Below, in pieces: positions 9,581 to 19,784 of a DNA stretch of 64,000 nucleotides (position 1 is the stretch's first letter; each line of letters begins with the position of its first letter). The translations under genes were made by a program, and so were the position numbers. The notes below the pieces were generated by a model that worked only from the letters and a program-made list of their open reading frames with translations, did no database searches and was not told the DNA's origin. The DNA comes from Jiella mangrovi (GTDB taxonomy: Bacteria; Pseudomonadota; Alphaproteobacteria; Rhizobiales; Rhizobiaceae): positions 1-64,000 of the forward strand of contig NZ_JAGJCF010000018.1 of assembly GCF_017815135.1 (NCBI RefSeq). Reading direction: 5' to 3'.

Positions 9581-9796
9581 TCAGTAGTTTCGGCCGACGA
9601 CACCACCGACGACTGCGCCGCTGACACCGCCGACGACCGCGCCGGTGGATCCGCCGACGGCATTGCCGACCACCGCTCCGCCAGCACCGCCGATGGCCGC
9701 GCCGCCGAGCGTCTTCTGCGTCCGGCTGCAGCCGGTCGAGATCGCGAGACCTGCGACCATCGCAAGCACGAAGCTGCTTTTCACCACTGTCTTCAT
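9581..9796 (-). CDS. Small glycine-zipper outer-membrane lipoprotein
   Basis: 71 residues. The signal peptide MKTVVKSSFVLAMVAGLAIS ends at lipobox cysteine C23. The rest is a glycine-zipper segment with repeated GGAVVG units (residues 31-67), the pattern of the SlyB / Gly-zipper_2 type of osmotically inducible lipoproteins. The inner ATG at 9796 is chosen, since a longer frame from a TTG at 9859 would bury the signal peptide. It is convergent with the porin and divergent from fumC. No specific partner is known. Confidence 0.75.
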   Translation of the reverse strand: MKTVVKSSFVLAMVAGLAISTGCSRTQKTLGGAAIGGAGGAVVGNAVGGSTGAVVGGVSGAVVGGVVGRNY

Positions 9797-10014
9797 TCGG
9801 CATTTCCTTTTTCGATTCGATCGTCCCGGCGCACATTGTTCCCGTCGGCGGGACGGCAAGATGGCGAAACGCGGCGTATTGTCGTCAAAGACATCGCCTG
9901 TGTCCGAGCCGCCTCACCGTCTTCAACCGATTTTACCTGCGGTGCGCTCTTCCGATCACCGGCCGCCACGGCTATTGGCAATGCTGAAAGAACGTCTGGA
10001 AGGAAAGCAGTCAC

Positions 10015-11403
<1,389 letters not shown>

Positions 11404-11563
11404 GGGTTTGCGCGGCCATGCCCGGGGGGCGAACGATCCTCGGGCTTGGCCGACGAGATTCAACCATCCCGACATACGCAACCGAGACAGCATGTTCTGA
11501 CGGAACTTTGAGAATACCGCGAGGCGCGAGGCACAAGGCGCTCAACGAGGCCGCAGGCCCCGC

Positions 11564-11695
11564 CGCTTCGTCATTCTCGGGCCCCGTCCCGAGAATCCAG
11601 GGGAGCCGCCGTAAGCGCCTGATCGAAGTGACGTAAAATTACGACCTCGAACGTGAGGCTGGATTCTCTGGACGGGGCCCGAGAATGACGAAGCG
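11564..11695. repeat. Intergenic inverted repeat with 37-bp arms
   Basis: The left arm (11564-11600) and right arm (11659-11695) are reverse complements at 36 of 37 positions, separated by 58 bases. The arms themselves contain a smaller hairpin (TTCTCGGG...CCCGAGAA on the left). It lies inside the gene-free 11404-12041 gap between fumC and the DoxX gene; I see no coding sequence in the rest of that gap. It resembles the short palindromic mobile repeats of alphaproteobacteria. Confidence 0.85.
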
Positions 11696-12041
11696 TTTGG
11701 GGCGGCGACTTCGGTTTCCGCGCCCCAGCGGTCCGGAAGGCCGTTGGAGACAGTCGGAAGCCTTCTCAGACAATCGCCCCGAACGAGGGGCTTCTGCCCG
11801 CCAGTTCAACCGGTGTTGAGCTGCCGGCCGAGCTGCTCAACCGGTCCCATCAGTGGACGCAAGCCGCAGGCGTTCTGCCCGTGGCATCCACAACCGGCGC
11901 ATGCCCCATTGTATCGCTATTCGTTGACAATTCGTTGGAGAAGCGCCCGGATGCGTTGACGATTGCCTTGAACTATCTTGCGTCCATCGCAACCGACCCG
12001 ACGGCCCAGACCGGCCGGGCGATCATTGGAGCAAGACAGAC

Positions 12042-12422
12042 ATGAACCAGTTCCTGATCCTTGCCGGCCGCGTCCTGCTTGCGGCCATCTTCGTCGTTTC
12101 CGGCTTCGGCAAGCTGACCGGCGCCGAGGGCTTTTCTGGCTTTCTCGCGAGCCTCGGCTTCCCCGCCCCGCTCGCCATGGCCTATCTCGTCGGTGCCTTC
12201 GAGCTTCTGGCCGGCGTCGCCGTCATCGTCGGCTTTCAGGCCCGGATCGTCGGCATAGCGCTCGCGCTGTTTTGTGTCGCGACCGGCTTCCTCGTCCATG
12301 CCGGCGACCAGACGGTGCTGTTGAAGAACATCGCCATGGCCGGCGGTTTTCTCGTCCTCGCCGGTTCCGGCGCCGGCGCGATCGCAGTCGACAAGACCGC
12401 CCGCGAGCGCCGCTACGCCTGA
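12042..12422 (+). CDS. DoxX-family integral membrane protein
   Basis: 126 residues with four hydrophobic segments (about 5-25, 48-68, 72-90, 98-115). It starts MNQFLILAGRVLLAAIFVVS, followed by GFGKLTGAEGF, which is the DoxX/SURF4-like opening with the conserved glycine-lysine. DoxX-type proteins are inner-membrane proteins linked to redox or quinone functions; the exact role is unknown. Stands alone, followed by a hairpin shared with the next, convergent gene. Confidence 0.85.
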   Translation: MNQFLILAGRVLLAAIFVVSGFGKLTGAEGFSGFLASLGFPAPLAMAYLVGAFELLAGVAVIVGFQARIVGIALALFCVATGFLVHAGDQTVLLKNIAMAGGFLVLAGSGAGAIAVDKTARERRYA

Positions 12423-12439
12423 GCAACCGCGGCGATCGG

Positions 12440-12461
12440 GGCTGCATTACATCATGCAGCC
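12440..12461. terminator. Hairpin between convergent genes
   Basis: GGCTGCAT (12440-12447) pairs perfectly with ATGCAGCC (12454-12461) around a 6-base loop. It lies between the DoxX gene and the convergent acidic-protein gene. No T-run on either side, so termination is inferred from position. Confidence 0.4.
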
Positions 12462-12466
12462 GTCGA

Positions 12467-12934
12467 TCAAGCGTCTTCGTACGCGGCCGGCATGTTGGCC
12501 TGGTATTCCTTCTCGGCGCGTTCGGCCTCGCTTTCCGTCGGCGCACCGGCTTCGCCGGTCGCCTCGGCTTGCGCATCGTCCGTCTCTGCGGCCTGCTTCA
12601 GCGTCGTGACGTCGAGGCCGGCCACCGGCTTGTAGGGGTTGGTGGCAGCGCTCTCTTCATTTTCGGTCTTGTCCGCGCCGGACGCCGCGACGGCGGACGT
12701 TCCCGCGCTTTCGCTGGCCTTCTGCGCTTTGGCGAGTTCGGCGGTGTATTTCGTGACGAGGGCCTGCTGGGTCTCGGCCTCTTCGGTATCGCCCGTTTCC
12801 TCTGCCTCGGACAACGCCTTTTCAGCGGATGCGAGCTTCGCCTTGATCGAAGCGACGTCGTCCTTTGCCGAGCTCGAGCTGTCGCTCGAAACCAGGCTCG
12901 TCGTGGAAGTGCTCGATCCGATGGTCAGTGACAT
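12467..12934 (-). CDS. Hypothetical acidic, Ser/Ala/Glu-rich coiled-coil protein
   Basis: 155 residues, not recognised. A Ser/Thr-rich N-terminus (MSLTIGSSTSTTSLVSSDSS) is followed by a likely coiled coil at about 26-75, built of Ala/Glu/Lys with heptad-like spacing (VASIKAKLASAEKALSEAE). A low-complexity acidic tail contains the short ordered-looking piece NPYKPVAGLDVTTLKQA. No signal peptide or membrane segment, and no cysteine. ACGAGG precedes the ATG. Codon use fits the neighbours, so it is probably a real gene. It stands between a DoxX gene and the his operon with no clear functional link. Confidence 0.6.
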   Translation of the reverse strand: MSLTIGSSTSTTSLVSSDSSSSAKDDVASIKAKLASAEKALSEAEETGDTEEAETQQALVTKYTAELAKAQKASESAGTSAVAASGADKTENEESAATNPYKPVAGLDVTTLKQAAETDDAQAEATGEAGAPTESEAERAEKEYQANMPAAYEDA

Positions 12935-13071
12935 GGTGGCCTCGTGGTTTGCGTCGTTCCAGCCGATTGGAGACCATCAGCTAGCCCGATAGGCATCAAC
13001 GAAACCTTTCGGTCCGCATTTCAAAATGTAACGGAACATGATGTTTCTTTGCCGAGCAGAGAAAATAATCG

Positions 13072-13764
13072 TCAGCGGCTGAAACGCCGCGCCAGATCCT
13101 CGGCCAGCGCCACGTCGCCGGCCTCGCGGCGAGCGACTTTCGAGCAGACGAGACACGCCTGCGACTTCAGGATCACCCCGTCGGCGAGGATCTTCAGCTG
13201 GTTCGCCACAAGCGTCGAGCCGGTCGAGGTGATATCGACGATGATGTCGGCCGAGCCTGCCGCCGGCGCGCCCTCGGTGGCGCCGAGGCTCTCGACGATG
13301 CGGTAGCTCTGGATGCCGTGGGTGCGGCTGAAGAAGCCCTGCGTCAGCCGCCAGTATTTCGTCGCGATTCTCAGCCGCCGGCCGTGACGGGCACGAAAGG
13401 CGCCAGCGACATCGCCAAGATCGTCCATCGTCTGAACGTCGACCCAGGCCTGCGGCACCGCGACCACGACATCGGCATGGCCGAAGCCGAGGCGGGAAAC
13501 GAAGCCGATCGCCTTGTCGGGTTCCGGCACGGTCTCTCGGATCAGATCCTCGCCGGTTACGCCGAAGTCGATCGCCCCGTCGCGCAGCTCCCGGGCGATT
13601 TCCGAGGCCGACAGCAAGAGGACTTCCAGCCCTTCAATGCCTTCGACCTGGGTGCGATAGGACCGGCTTTCGCCGGCGGTCACCGCGATGCCGGCCTGTT
13701 TCAGGGCCGCCAGCGACTTTTCCATCAGCCGGCCCTTGGAGGGAATGGCGAGAGTGATGGTCAT
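13072..13764 (-). CDS. hisG: ATP phosphoribosyltransferase, short form
   Basis: First step of histidine synthesis: joins ATP and PRPP. 230 residues, which is the short HisG form lacking the C-terminal regulatory domain; such enzymes need HisZ, and hisZ lies just upstream. Features seen: [14 protein letters not shown] at the start, [10 protein letters not shown] near 67, and the PRPP-binding [13 protein letters not shown] near 173. The ATG at 13764 has AGGAG at good distance and fits the family; an upstream ATG at 13827 would add 21 unconserved residues. It is the last gene of hisS-hisZ-hisG, separated from hisZ by 361 bases containing a palindromic repeat. Confidence 0.95.
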   Translation of the reverse strand: MTITLAIPSKGRLMEKSLAALKQAGIAVTAGESRSYRTQVEGIEGLEVLLLSASEIARELRDGAIDFGVTGEDLIRETVPEPDKAIGFVSRLGFGHADVVVAVPQAWVDVQTMDDLGDVAGAFRARHGRRLRIATKYWRLTQGFFSRTHGIQSYRIVESLGATEGAPAAGSADIIVDITSTGSTLVANQLKILADGVILKSQACLVCSKVARREAGDVALAEDLARRFSR

Positions 13765-13860
13765 CGGGGCAGGACTCCTGCCGGGCGCGGGCATTGCCAG
13801 TCGTATTGCGGACGAATGTTCTGACAAACGCTTGCTTTGGTCTGGCGCTGCGGCGGCTTG

Positions 13861-14088
13861 CCCCCCTCTGCCCTACCGGGCATCTCCCCCACCAGGGGGG
13901 AGATTGGCAGCGTTCTTGTCAGCGGCGAAACGGCAGAGGCCGGGGAGGCGTGAAGCCTTCCGGCTTCAACCGCGATGCTGTCGACTGACGCGCTCCTTCG
14001 GGTCGTGGCATTGAACTCCTCGCAGCGAACCTCGAGCAAGGTCGATCTCCCCCCTTGTGGGGGAGATGTCCGGCAAAACAGAGGGGGG
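13861..14088. repeat. Long imperfect palindrome inserted between hisZ and hisG
   Basis: The left arm (13861-13906) and right arm (14043-14088) are reverse complements at about 39 of 46 positions. Each arm contains its own hairpin built on CTCCCCC / GGGGGAG. The spacer (13907-14042) has no gene. It fills most of the 361-base gap between hisZ and hisG. Similar G/C-run palindromes are common dispersed repeats in rhizobia. Confidence 0.8.
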
Positions 14089-14125
14089 TTCGACGCCGCC
14101 GCCCACATCATCTCGCCGCACGCCA

Positions 14126-15247
14126 TCATCGCGCCACCGCCGCGATCCGGTCGAGCCACAGCGAAAAGCCCACTGCCGGGATCGGCGTGTCGGCGCCGAG
14201 GATGGTCATCATCCGGTCGTAGCGGCCGCCACCGGCGAGCGGGTCGACGGCGCCCGGCTCCCGCACCTCGAAGACGAGGCCGGTATAATAGTCGATCGGC
14301 CGGCCGAAGGCGGCGCGGTAGGTGAGGAGCGAGAGATCGACATTGGCGGCTTCCAGAGCCAGATTGCGCGTCTGGAACACCGTCATGGCGCGGCCTAGAT
14401 CGAGCCCGGCCGTTCCCACCACATCGGCGAGCCGGTCGCCAGCCTCGCCGAGCGGACAGTCGACGGCGAGGAAAGCTTCCAACAGCGCCAGCGCGGAATC
14501 GCCGAGCCGCGCTTCGGCGACGGTCACCTTCTCGATCAGCCGGGCGGCGATCTCGCCGGGCGAGCGCCCGGAATGGGGCGGCAGGCCCGCCTCTTCCATA
14601 TGGCTGCGGATGAGCCGGGTGAGCGCGCCCTCCTCGCGGTCGCGGGCGAGATCGAGGAGTTTGGCATCGATGCCCTTCAGCGTGTCTTCCGGCCCGCGCG
14701 AGAGCCCTTGCAGCACGGCACGCAGCTGGCGCTCGTCGCCGAAGGTGCGGATCAGCCGGCGCTGCCAGCCTTCCGGCAGGCCGAGCGCGCGCAGCACCGC
14801 CTCGAACAGGCCCTGATCGCCGAAAATGACGTCGAGGCCATCCAGCGAAAGGCCGCAGGCTTCGAGCCCGGCCAGCGCATCGGCGACGGCGCGGGCATCG
14901 GCGGTGGCGCGGTTGTCCTCGCCGAGATCCTCGATGCCGGCCTGGACGAATTCGGCCGGCCCGTCCGCCCGCTGACGAAACACCAGACCGCGATAGGAAT
15001 AGCGTTTGGGAAGGTCCGCGCCCTCGGCGATGTGGCGCATACACACGGGTATGGTGAAGTCCGGTCGCAGGCAGAGATTCTCGCCGCCCTCGCCCCGCGT
15101 CAGGAAGATGCGCCGGCGCAAGGCCTCGCCCGCCGTGTCGAGATAGGGCTCGGCCGGCAGGATGATCGCGGTCTCGGCAGGCAGGGCGCCGCGCAATGCG
15201 AACAGCTGGTCGAGGGCTTGTCCCATCGCCTGATCGTCGCCCGGCAT
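14126..15247 (-). CDS. hisZ: ATP phosphoribosyltransferase regulatory subunit
   Basis: HisS-like paralogue without aminoacylation activity that forms a complex with short-form HisG and gives it histidine feedback control. 373 residues. Class II synthetase-like motifs remain: CLRPDFTIPVCMRHI (motif 2-like, about residue 62), a YRGLVFRQR stretch, and FGRPIDYYTGLVFEV near 325 followed by LAGGGRYDRM. The ATG at 15247 lies 5 bases after the hisS stop. A longer open frame upstream overlaps hisS and is not the gene. Confidence 0.94.
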   Translation of the reverse strand: MPGDDQAMGQALDQLFALRGALPAETAIILPAEPYLDTAGEALRRRIFLTRGEGGENLCLRPDFTIPVCMRHIAEGADLPKRYSYRGLVFRQRADGPAEFVQAGIEDLGEDNRATADARAVADALAGLEACGLSLDGLDVIFGDQGLFEAVLRALGLPEGWQRRLIRTFGDERQLRAVLQGLSRGPEDTLKGIDAKLLDLARDREEGALTRLIRSHMEEAGLPPHSGRSPGEIAARLIEKVTVAEARLGDSALALLEAFLAVDCPLGEAGDRLADVVGTAGLDLGRAMTVFQTRNLALEAANVDLSLLTYRAAFGRPIDYYTGLVFEVREPGAVDPLAGGGRYDRMMTILGADTPIPAVGFSLWLDRIAAVAR

Positions 15248-15252
15248 CGACC

Positions 15253-16902
15253 TCAGCCCCTCTCGCCGGACTGGCGCGCGAGGATGGCGCGCACGGCGGC
15301 GACCATGTCCGCCTCGTCGACCATCTCCTGCCCCGCCCGCGCCTCGCGCCATTCGGCATTGTCGGTGATCTGCGCCGAGAGTTCCTTGCCGAGTGCCAGA
15401 TCCTTCACCTGCACCTTGCCGGCCGCCTTCTCGTCGCCGCCCTGAATGACGACACAAGGGGCATTGCGCCGATCGGCATATTGCAGCTGCTTGCCGAACT
15501 GCTTTGGATTGCCCTGGAACACCTCGACGGGCACCGGCACGGCGACCGGATTGCCATTCTCGTCGGTATTCAGCGCCTTGCGCAGCGTCGTTGCCATGGC
15601 CTGATAGTCGGCCATGCGGTCGCGGTCCATGACCGTGACGACCACCGGTCCGGTACGCTCTGAGGTCTCGAGCCGGCCGAGATTCTTCAGCGCCGTCATC
15701 AGCCGCGAGACGCCGATGGAAAAGCCCGTCGCCGGCACCGGCTGGCTCATGAAGCGCGAGACGAGGCCGTCGTAACGCCCGCCACCGCCGACGGAGCCGA
15801 ACTGGACCTTCTGGCCTTTTTCGTTGGTAACGTCGAAGAGGAGTTCGGCCTCGAAGACAGGGCCGGTGTAGTATTCGAGGCCTCGGACGACGGAGGGGTC
15901 GATGCGGATGCGGTCGGATCCGTAACCCGCCAGCGTCACATATTCAGAGATCGATTGCAGCTCTCTGACACCATCCATACCTGTGCTGCTAAACGCGAGT
16001 CTATCTCCAATTCGTCGCGAAACTGAATTGGGATCGTCGAACCCGTCCTCCACAACAGTATCGTATTCGTATACGATGCCGCCCTTTCCAATAACTGGGA
16101 TATCGTCTTTTTCTACTACTCTAAATTTTTTGGCATCAAATTGGAAATTCGAGATCATTTCAATTAGCCAGTTGCGTTGCCTGCGATCCAGCCCCGCCCC
16201 TCGCGTAAAATCGCCCTCGCCTTCTTTTCCCCCGTCCCATCTACCCTCACCAAGCAGAAGCCGCACACCCTCGACGCCGAACTTGTCCAGCTTGTCGATC
16301 GCCCGCAGCACCGTCAGCCGGCGCCCGGCATTCTCGTCGCCGCCGAGGCCGATTGCCTCCAGGACCCCGTCGAGAACCTTCCGGTTGTTCACCCGGATCA
16401 CATATTGCCCGCGCGGAATGCCCAGCGCTTCCATCGTGTCGGCCATCATCATCGCCATTTCGGCATCGGCCGAGACGTTCGGCGCGCCAACGATGTCGGC
16501 GTCGAACTGCATGAACTGCCGAAACCGGCCCGGCCCCGGCTTCTCGTTGCGGAAGACATAGCCGGCCCGGTAGCTGCGATAGGGCTTGGGCAGGGTCTCG
16601 TAGTTCTCGGCCACATAGCGGGCGAGCGGCGCGGTGAGATCGTAGCGCAGGCTCATCCACTGCTCGTCGTCGTCCTCGATCGAGAAGACGCCCTCGTTCG
16701 GCCGGTCGGCATCGGGCAGGAACTTGCCCAGCGCGTCGGTATATTCGAACACCGGCGTCTCCACCGGCTCGAAGCCGTAGGTCTCGTACACCCGGCGGAT
16801 CTTCGCCAGCATCGCGTCCTGGGCCCTCAGATCGGAGGCGTCGCGATCGATAAAGCCGCGCGGCACCCGCGCCGTCACCCGTTTCGGCTTTTTCCCGGCC
16901 AT
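15253..16902 (-). CDS. hisS: Histidyl-tRNA synthetase with an AT-rich internal segment
   Basis: Class IIa synthetase that charges tRNA-His. 549 residues, about 45 longer than typical rhizobial HisS. Motif 1 lies near residues 40-60 and motif 2 near 110-120 ([20 protein letters not shown]). The HisA motif RGLEYYTG and the GGGGRYDGL loop follow, and the anticodon domain is C-terminal. The segment of about residues 237-316 (15955-16190), between RGAGL and [12 protein letters not shown], has a distinct sequence and about 41% G+C over 16021-16180 (hand count), against roughly 65% around it. The reading frame stays open. It opens the hisS-hisZ-hisG operon. Confidence 0.95.
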   Translation of the reverse strand: MAGKKPKRVTARVPRGFIDRDASDLRAQDAMLAKIRRVYETYGFEPVETPVFEYTDALGKFLPDADRPNEGVFSIEDDDEQWMSLRYDLTAPLARYVAENYETLPKPYRSYRAGYVFRNEKPGPGRFRQFMQFDADIVGAPNVSADAEMAMMMADTMEALGIPRGQYVIRVNNRKVLDGVLEAIGLGGDENAGRRLTVLRAIDKLDKFGVEGVRLLLGEGRWDGGKEGEGDFTRGAGLDRRQRNWLIEMISNFQFDAKKFRVVEKDDIPVIGKGGIVYEYDTVVEDGFDDPNSVSRRIGDRLAFSSTGMDGVRELQSISEYVTLAGYGSDRIRIDPSVVRGLEYYTGPVFEAELLFDVTNEKGQKVQFGSVGGGGRYDGLVSRFMSQPVPATGFSIGVSRLMTALKNLGRLETSERTGPVVVTVMDRDRMADYQAMATTLRKALNTDENGNPVAVPVPVEVFQGNPKQFGKQLQYADRRNAPCVVIQGGDEKAAGKVQVKDLALGKELSAQITDNAEWREARAGQEMVDEADMVAAVRAILARQSGERG

Positions 16903-17234
16903 GTGATTTCACCAATGCGTCGAGGCCGGCCGCCGATCCGCGCAAAACCGCGCCGGCGCCTGCCTGTTCAAAACTCTGGCTGGGGCTTAGCCCATCGGCC
17001 GGACGGGCTCAAGCGCATCGGGCAGCAGGTGGATCGGCGGGCCGTCCGGTGCCGACATCTGGCATCGACGGCCTGAGCGCCGTGGCGAACATTCCGGTGA
17101 TCCCCGGGCCGAGCCGGGTCGCAACCGTTTCCGCAAGCTCTCCGGACCACCTCATCTTGCGTAATCGGCAAGGGCGGACCGTCCTCCAATCGCGATCCGC
17201 GCAGCCCCTCCCGCACAAGACTGCCGCCAAACGC
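16903..17234. other. Intergenic region upstream of hisS with no supported gene
   Basis: About 330 bases between hisS and the terminator of the small lipoprotein gene. It must hold the hisS promoter. Only short overlapping frames in GC-rich sequence are present; none is supported. Confidence 0.5.
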
Positions 17235-17261
17235 AAAAAAGGGCGCCACTTGGGCGCCCTT
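17235..17261 (-). terminator. Rho-independent terminator of the small lipoprotein gene
   Basis: On the minus strand, AAGGGCGCC pairs with GGCGCCCTT around a 5-base loop and is followed by a run of six T. It lies 31 bases beyond the stop of the 47-residue lipoprotein gene and supports that gene being transcribed. Confidence 0.8.
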
Positions 17262-17291
17262 AGCTGGTCCTCATCGAAGAGACTGCCGGAT

Positions 17292-17435
17292 CTACTCCGG
17301 GAGCTGACCGGCGACGATGCCGTCGGACGGCGTCTGACCCGTCTCGGACGACATGCTTGGCGAAGCATTGTTGCCCTGACAGGCGGCGAGTGAGGCGAGT
17401 GTAAAAAGGCCAAGGCAAGCGATTAGTGTACGCAT
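17292..17435 (-). CDS. Very small lipoprotein, 47 residues
   Basis: The frame starts at ATG 17435 and ends at TAG. It encodes a complete lipoprotein signal (MRTLIACLGLFTLASLAAC) with lipobox cysteine C19, then a 28-residue Ser/Gly/Pro-rich mature part ending GQLPE. A GGAGAGAC ribosome site lies just before the ATG, and a strong terminator follows the stop. No family is recognised. Small alphaproteobacterial outer-membrane lipoproteins of this kind are often missed by gene callers. Confidence 0.7.
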   Translation of the reverse strand: MRTLIACLGLFTLASLAACQGNNASPSMSSETGQTPSDGIVAGQLPE

Positions 17436-17746
17436 ACAGTCTCTCCGATCCGAGTAGTGATCAATTCACGTCGATGAGGATAGGCCGAAAAGCCTCGGCG
17501 GCGAGACGTCCCAAGAACTTCATCGAGTCAAAAACTCTTGATCTATTCGGAGATATTTTTCTGCCCGGTACCGGACGAGCGGCAGACTACTCGCAATCGC
17601 CAACGGCCTGACGCGCAAAACCGCCATGAGCGATGCGATATTCGTCGTTCTCGGTGTCGGCTCGTTCGAGAACGATGCTGGTTGCCGCTCGATCGTCGTG
17701 AAGCCGTGGCTCTCTCGGCGACTGGCAGTCGCCGCCTCAAAGAGCC
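17436..17746. other. Intergenic region with no supported gene
   Basis: About 310 bases between the small lipoprotein gene and the end of the UdgX operon. It is somewhat AT-richer around 17530-17580. Short frames on both strands lack convincing starts. The lipoprotein promoter should lie at its left end. Confidence 0.45.
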
Positions 17747-19222
17747 TCATCCCACCGCAAGCTCCGGCACGGTTTCCAGAACCAGCGCCATGTCTGCCTG
17801 AAACGCCTGCGTTTCCCTGTCCTTCGCCGCCTGATCGGGCAGGCGCAGGATGTAGGACGGGTGGACGGTGACAAGGAGCTGTGTCCTGTCGTCGAGGTCG
17901 ATCAGCTTCGAGCGCGTCGCCTTGATGGTCACGCTTTTACCGAGCACGGCCTGCGCCGCTGTCGCGCCCAGCGCGACGATCAGCTTCGGGGCGATCAGCG
18001 CCCGTTCCTGATCGAGCCACCAGCGGCAGATCCGGATCTCGCCGGTGTTCGGCTTGGCATGGATACGCCGCTTGCCGCGTGGTTCGAACTTGAAGTGCTT
18101 GACCGCATTGGTGACATAGGCCTGCGAGCGGTCGATCCCCGCCGCCGCCAGCGCCTGATCGAACACCTTGCCGGCCGGCCCGACGAAGGGCTCGCCGGCG
18201 ATGTCCTCCTGATCGCCCGGCTGCTCGCCGACAAAGATCACCGGCGCATCGTCAGGCCCCTTGCCGAAGACGGTCTGGGTCGCCGGCTCCCAGAGCGGGC
18301 AGGCCCGACAATCAGCCGCCCTTTCGCGAGCTTCCGCGACGGATTGAGGCGCGGCGTCCTCGGCAAAACCCGGTGCAGCCGGCATGGATGTCGCTTTCAT
18401 TGCGCGCCGCTCCTTCAGCCTCTCGTCCCGCAACGTCGGCAGGGTCGGTGCGGTTTCCAGCATGCGGCGGGTCGCCGCCTCGGCGCCGGCGATCAGCGGC
18501 TTGATCAGCGCCGTCTCGGGCATGTTCGCCCAGTATTTCTTCGGCATCTCGGCGGTCATCGCCTTCACCTTCAGCCGCGCCGGATTGAAGATCGAGGCGT
18601 AATAGGTCAGCCACAGCGCCTCCATGTCGTCATCCGCCGGCGCCATGTCGCGTGTGGCGCCCGGCAGGAAGGTCAATTCCTCGCCGTTCCAATGCGCGGT
18701 TCGCTCCGGCGTCAGGATCGTCCAGACCATGCCGGCGAAGCGCCTGGCGAAAAACGGCGCGGTGTATTCCACCGTGTGGTGGAAGGGCTCGAACCAGGCG
18801 ACGGAATGACGGCCGATCTCGGCGTCCTCGATCTCCCTGAAGCGCACGAAGGCCTTCATCTTGTGGCTGTCGCGGCGAACCGCCTTCTCCATCTCGGCCG
18901 CGCGCAGGATGTCCTGGTCGGACGCGATCTCGAGCAGCCCTTTCTCGCGCTGAAGCCGCCAGAGCAGGCGGTAGGCGAAGTCGAAGCGGTCCGGATCGGC
19001 ATGGCAGATCAGCTTGCGCGCCAGCTCCGGAAATGCTTTCGGCACGGTGGGCTGCGCCGCGCCGGGATCGGGCGGCAGGAGCTCTTCGGCAAAGAGGCCC
19101 GGCGCCTCCTCGCCGACGGAAAAGCTCAACGCCTCGGGCGGTATCTGCCCCTTGAGCGCGCGCCGCGCGGCCTCCCGCCAGCCGTCGAAATCTGCCGGAA
19201 AGGCGAGGCGGGCGTTGAACAT
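17747..19222 (-). CDS. DUF4130-UdgX fusion protein (uracil-DNA-binding / repair)
   Basis: 491 residues, two families in one chain. Residues about 1-265 match the DUF4130 / TIGR03915 'putative DNA metabolism' type (FAYRLLWRLQREKGLL, KAVRRDSHKMKAFVRFRE, then FEPFHHTVEYTAPFFARRF). Residues about 295-491 are a UdgX-type uracil-DNA glycosylase: CRACPLW with C305 and C308, motif A GEQPGDQED at 332-340, the UdgX-specific KRRIH loop at 384-388 and HPSYILR at 454-460. In studied UdgX the loop histidine bonds covalently to the abasic sugar after uracil removal; H388 is the equivalent here. The ATG at 19222 begins 2 bases after the stop of the deaminase gene, so the two are translationally coupled. Confidence 0.92.
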   Translation of the reverse strand: MFNARLAFPADFDGWREAARRALKGQIPPEALSFSVGEEAPGLFAEELLPPDPGAAQPTVPKAFPELARKLICHADPDRFDFAYRLLWRLQREKGLLEIASDQDILRAAEMEKAVRRDSHKMKAFVRFREIEDAEIGRHSVAWFEPFHHTVEYTAPFFARRFAGMVWTILTPERTAHWNGEELTFLPGATRDMAPADDDMEALWLTYYASIFNPARLKVKAMTAEMPKKYWANMPETALIKPLIAGAEAATRRMLETAPTLPTLRDERLKERRAMKATSMPAAPGFAEDAAPQSVAEARERAADCRACPLWEPATQTVFGKGPDDAPVIFVGEQPGDQEDIAGEPFVGPAGKVFDQALAAAGIDRSQAYVTNAVKHFKFEPRGKRRIHAKPNTGEIRICRWWLDQERALIAPKLIVALGATAAQAVLGKSVTIKATRSKLIDLDDRTQLLVTVHPSYILRLPDQAAKDRETQAFQADMALVLETVPELAVG

Positions 19223-19224
19223 GG

Positions 19225-19722
19225 TCAACCGCCCGATCGTTCGTGGACCCGCTGATGCAGTGCCCGGATCTCGGCGGAAAATTCGTCCACCGGCCCGACC
19301 ACGTCGACATGGGGCAGAAGCTCGCGCAGGGTGACCGGCTTGTAAGGCAGGTTCGGCGCGCCGAACGCCGCCAGCCATTCGATGAGCTGCGGGGTCGAGG
19401 TGGCGAAAACCGCCCGGCCGACGCCGCACCAGCCCTGCGCGGCGGCGCACATCGGGCAGTGCTCGCCGGAGGTGTAGATCGTCGCGCCAGCCCGTTCCTG
19501 CGGCGACAGGTTCATCGCCGCCCAGCGGGCGAGCGCGAATTCGGGATGCGCCGTCGGATCGCCCGAGCCCGTGCGGTTGTGGTCTTCCTTCAGCACCACG
19601 CCGTCGGCGGAGACGAGCACCGAGCCGAAGGGCCGGTTGCCGGTCTCGACGGCCTCGCGGGCAAGCTCGACGCAGCGGCGAAGGTGGATCAGGTCCTGGT
19701 CAGAAGGGGCGGAGACAGGCAT
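19225..19722 (-). CDS. Nucleoside/cytosine deaminase-family protein
   Basis: 165 residues with the zinc site of the cytidine/deoxycytidylate deaminase fold: H59-P60-E61 (glutamate as proton shuttle) and C89-P-M-C92. The opening RRCVELAREAVETGNRPFGS is typical of guanine/cytosine or tRNA-adenosine deaminase relatives. It lacks the features needed to call TadA. The substrate is unknown; a free base or nucleoside is most likely for this branch. It lies between the radical SAM gene (62 bases upstream) and the UdgX fusion (2 bases downstream), so it is part of the operon. Confidence 0.82.
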   Translation of the reverse strand: MPVSAPSDQDLIHLRRCVELAREAVETGNRPFGSVLVSADGVVLKEDHNRTGSGDPTAHPEFALARWAAMNLSPQERAGATIYTSGEHCPMCAAAQGWCGVGRAVFATSTPQLIEWLAAFGAPNLPYKPVTLRELLPHVDVVGPVDEFSAEIRALHQRVHERSGG

Positions 19723-19784
19723 TTTCGTGTTCCGTCAAACTGGCGTTGCCGCTCATCAAACCACGCCGAGGGTGGCTGCAAAAC

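Noticed and set aside
15955-16190. AT-rich stretch in hisS considered as a frameshift or pseudogene
   Set aside because: The reading frame is open through it, and both flanking HisS blocks are in the same frame.
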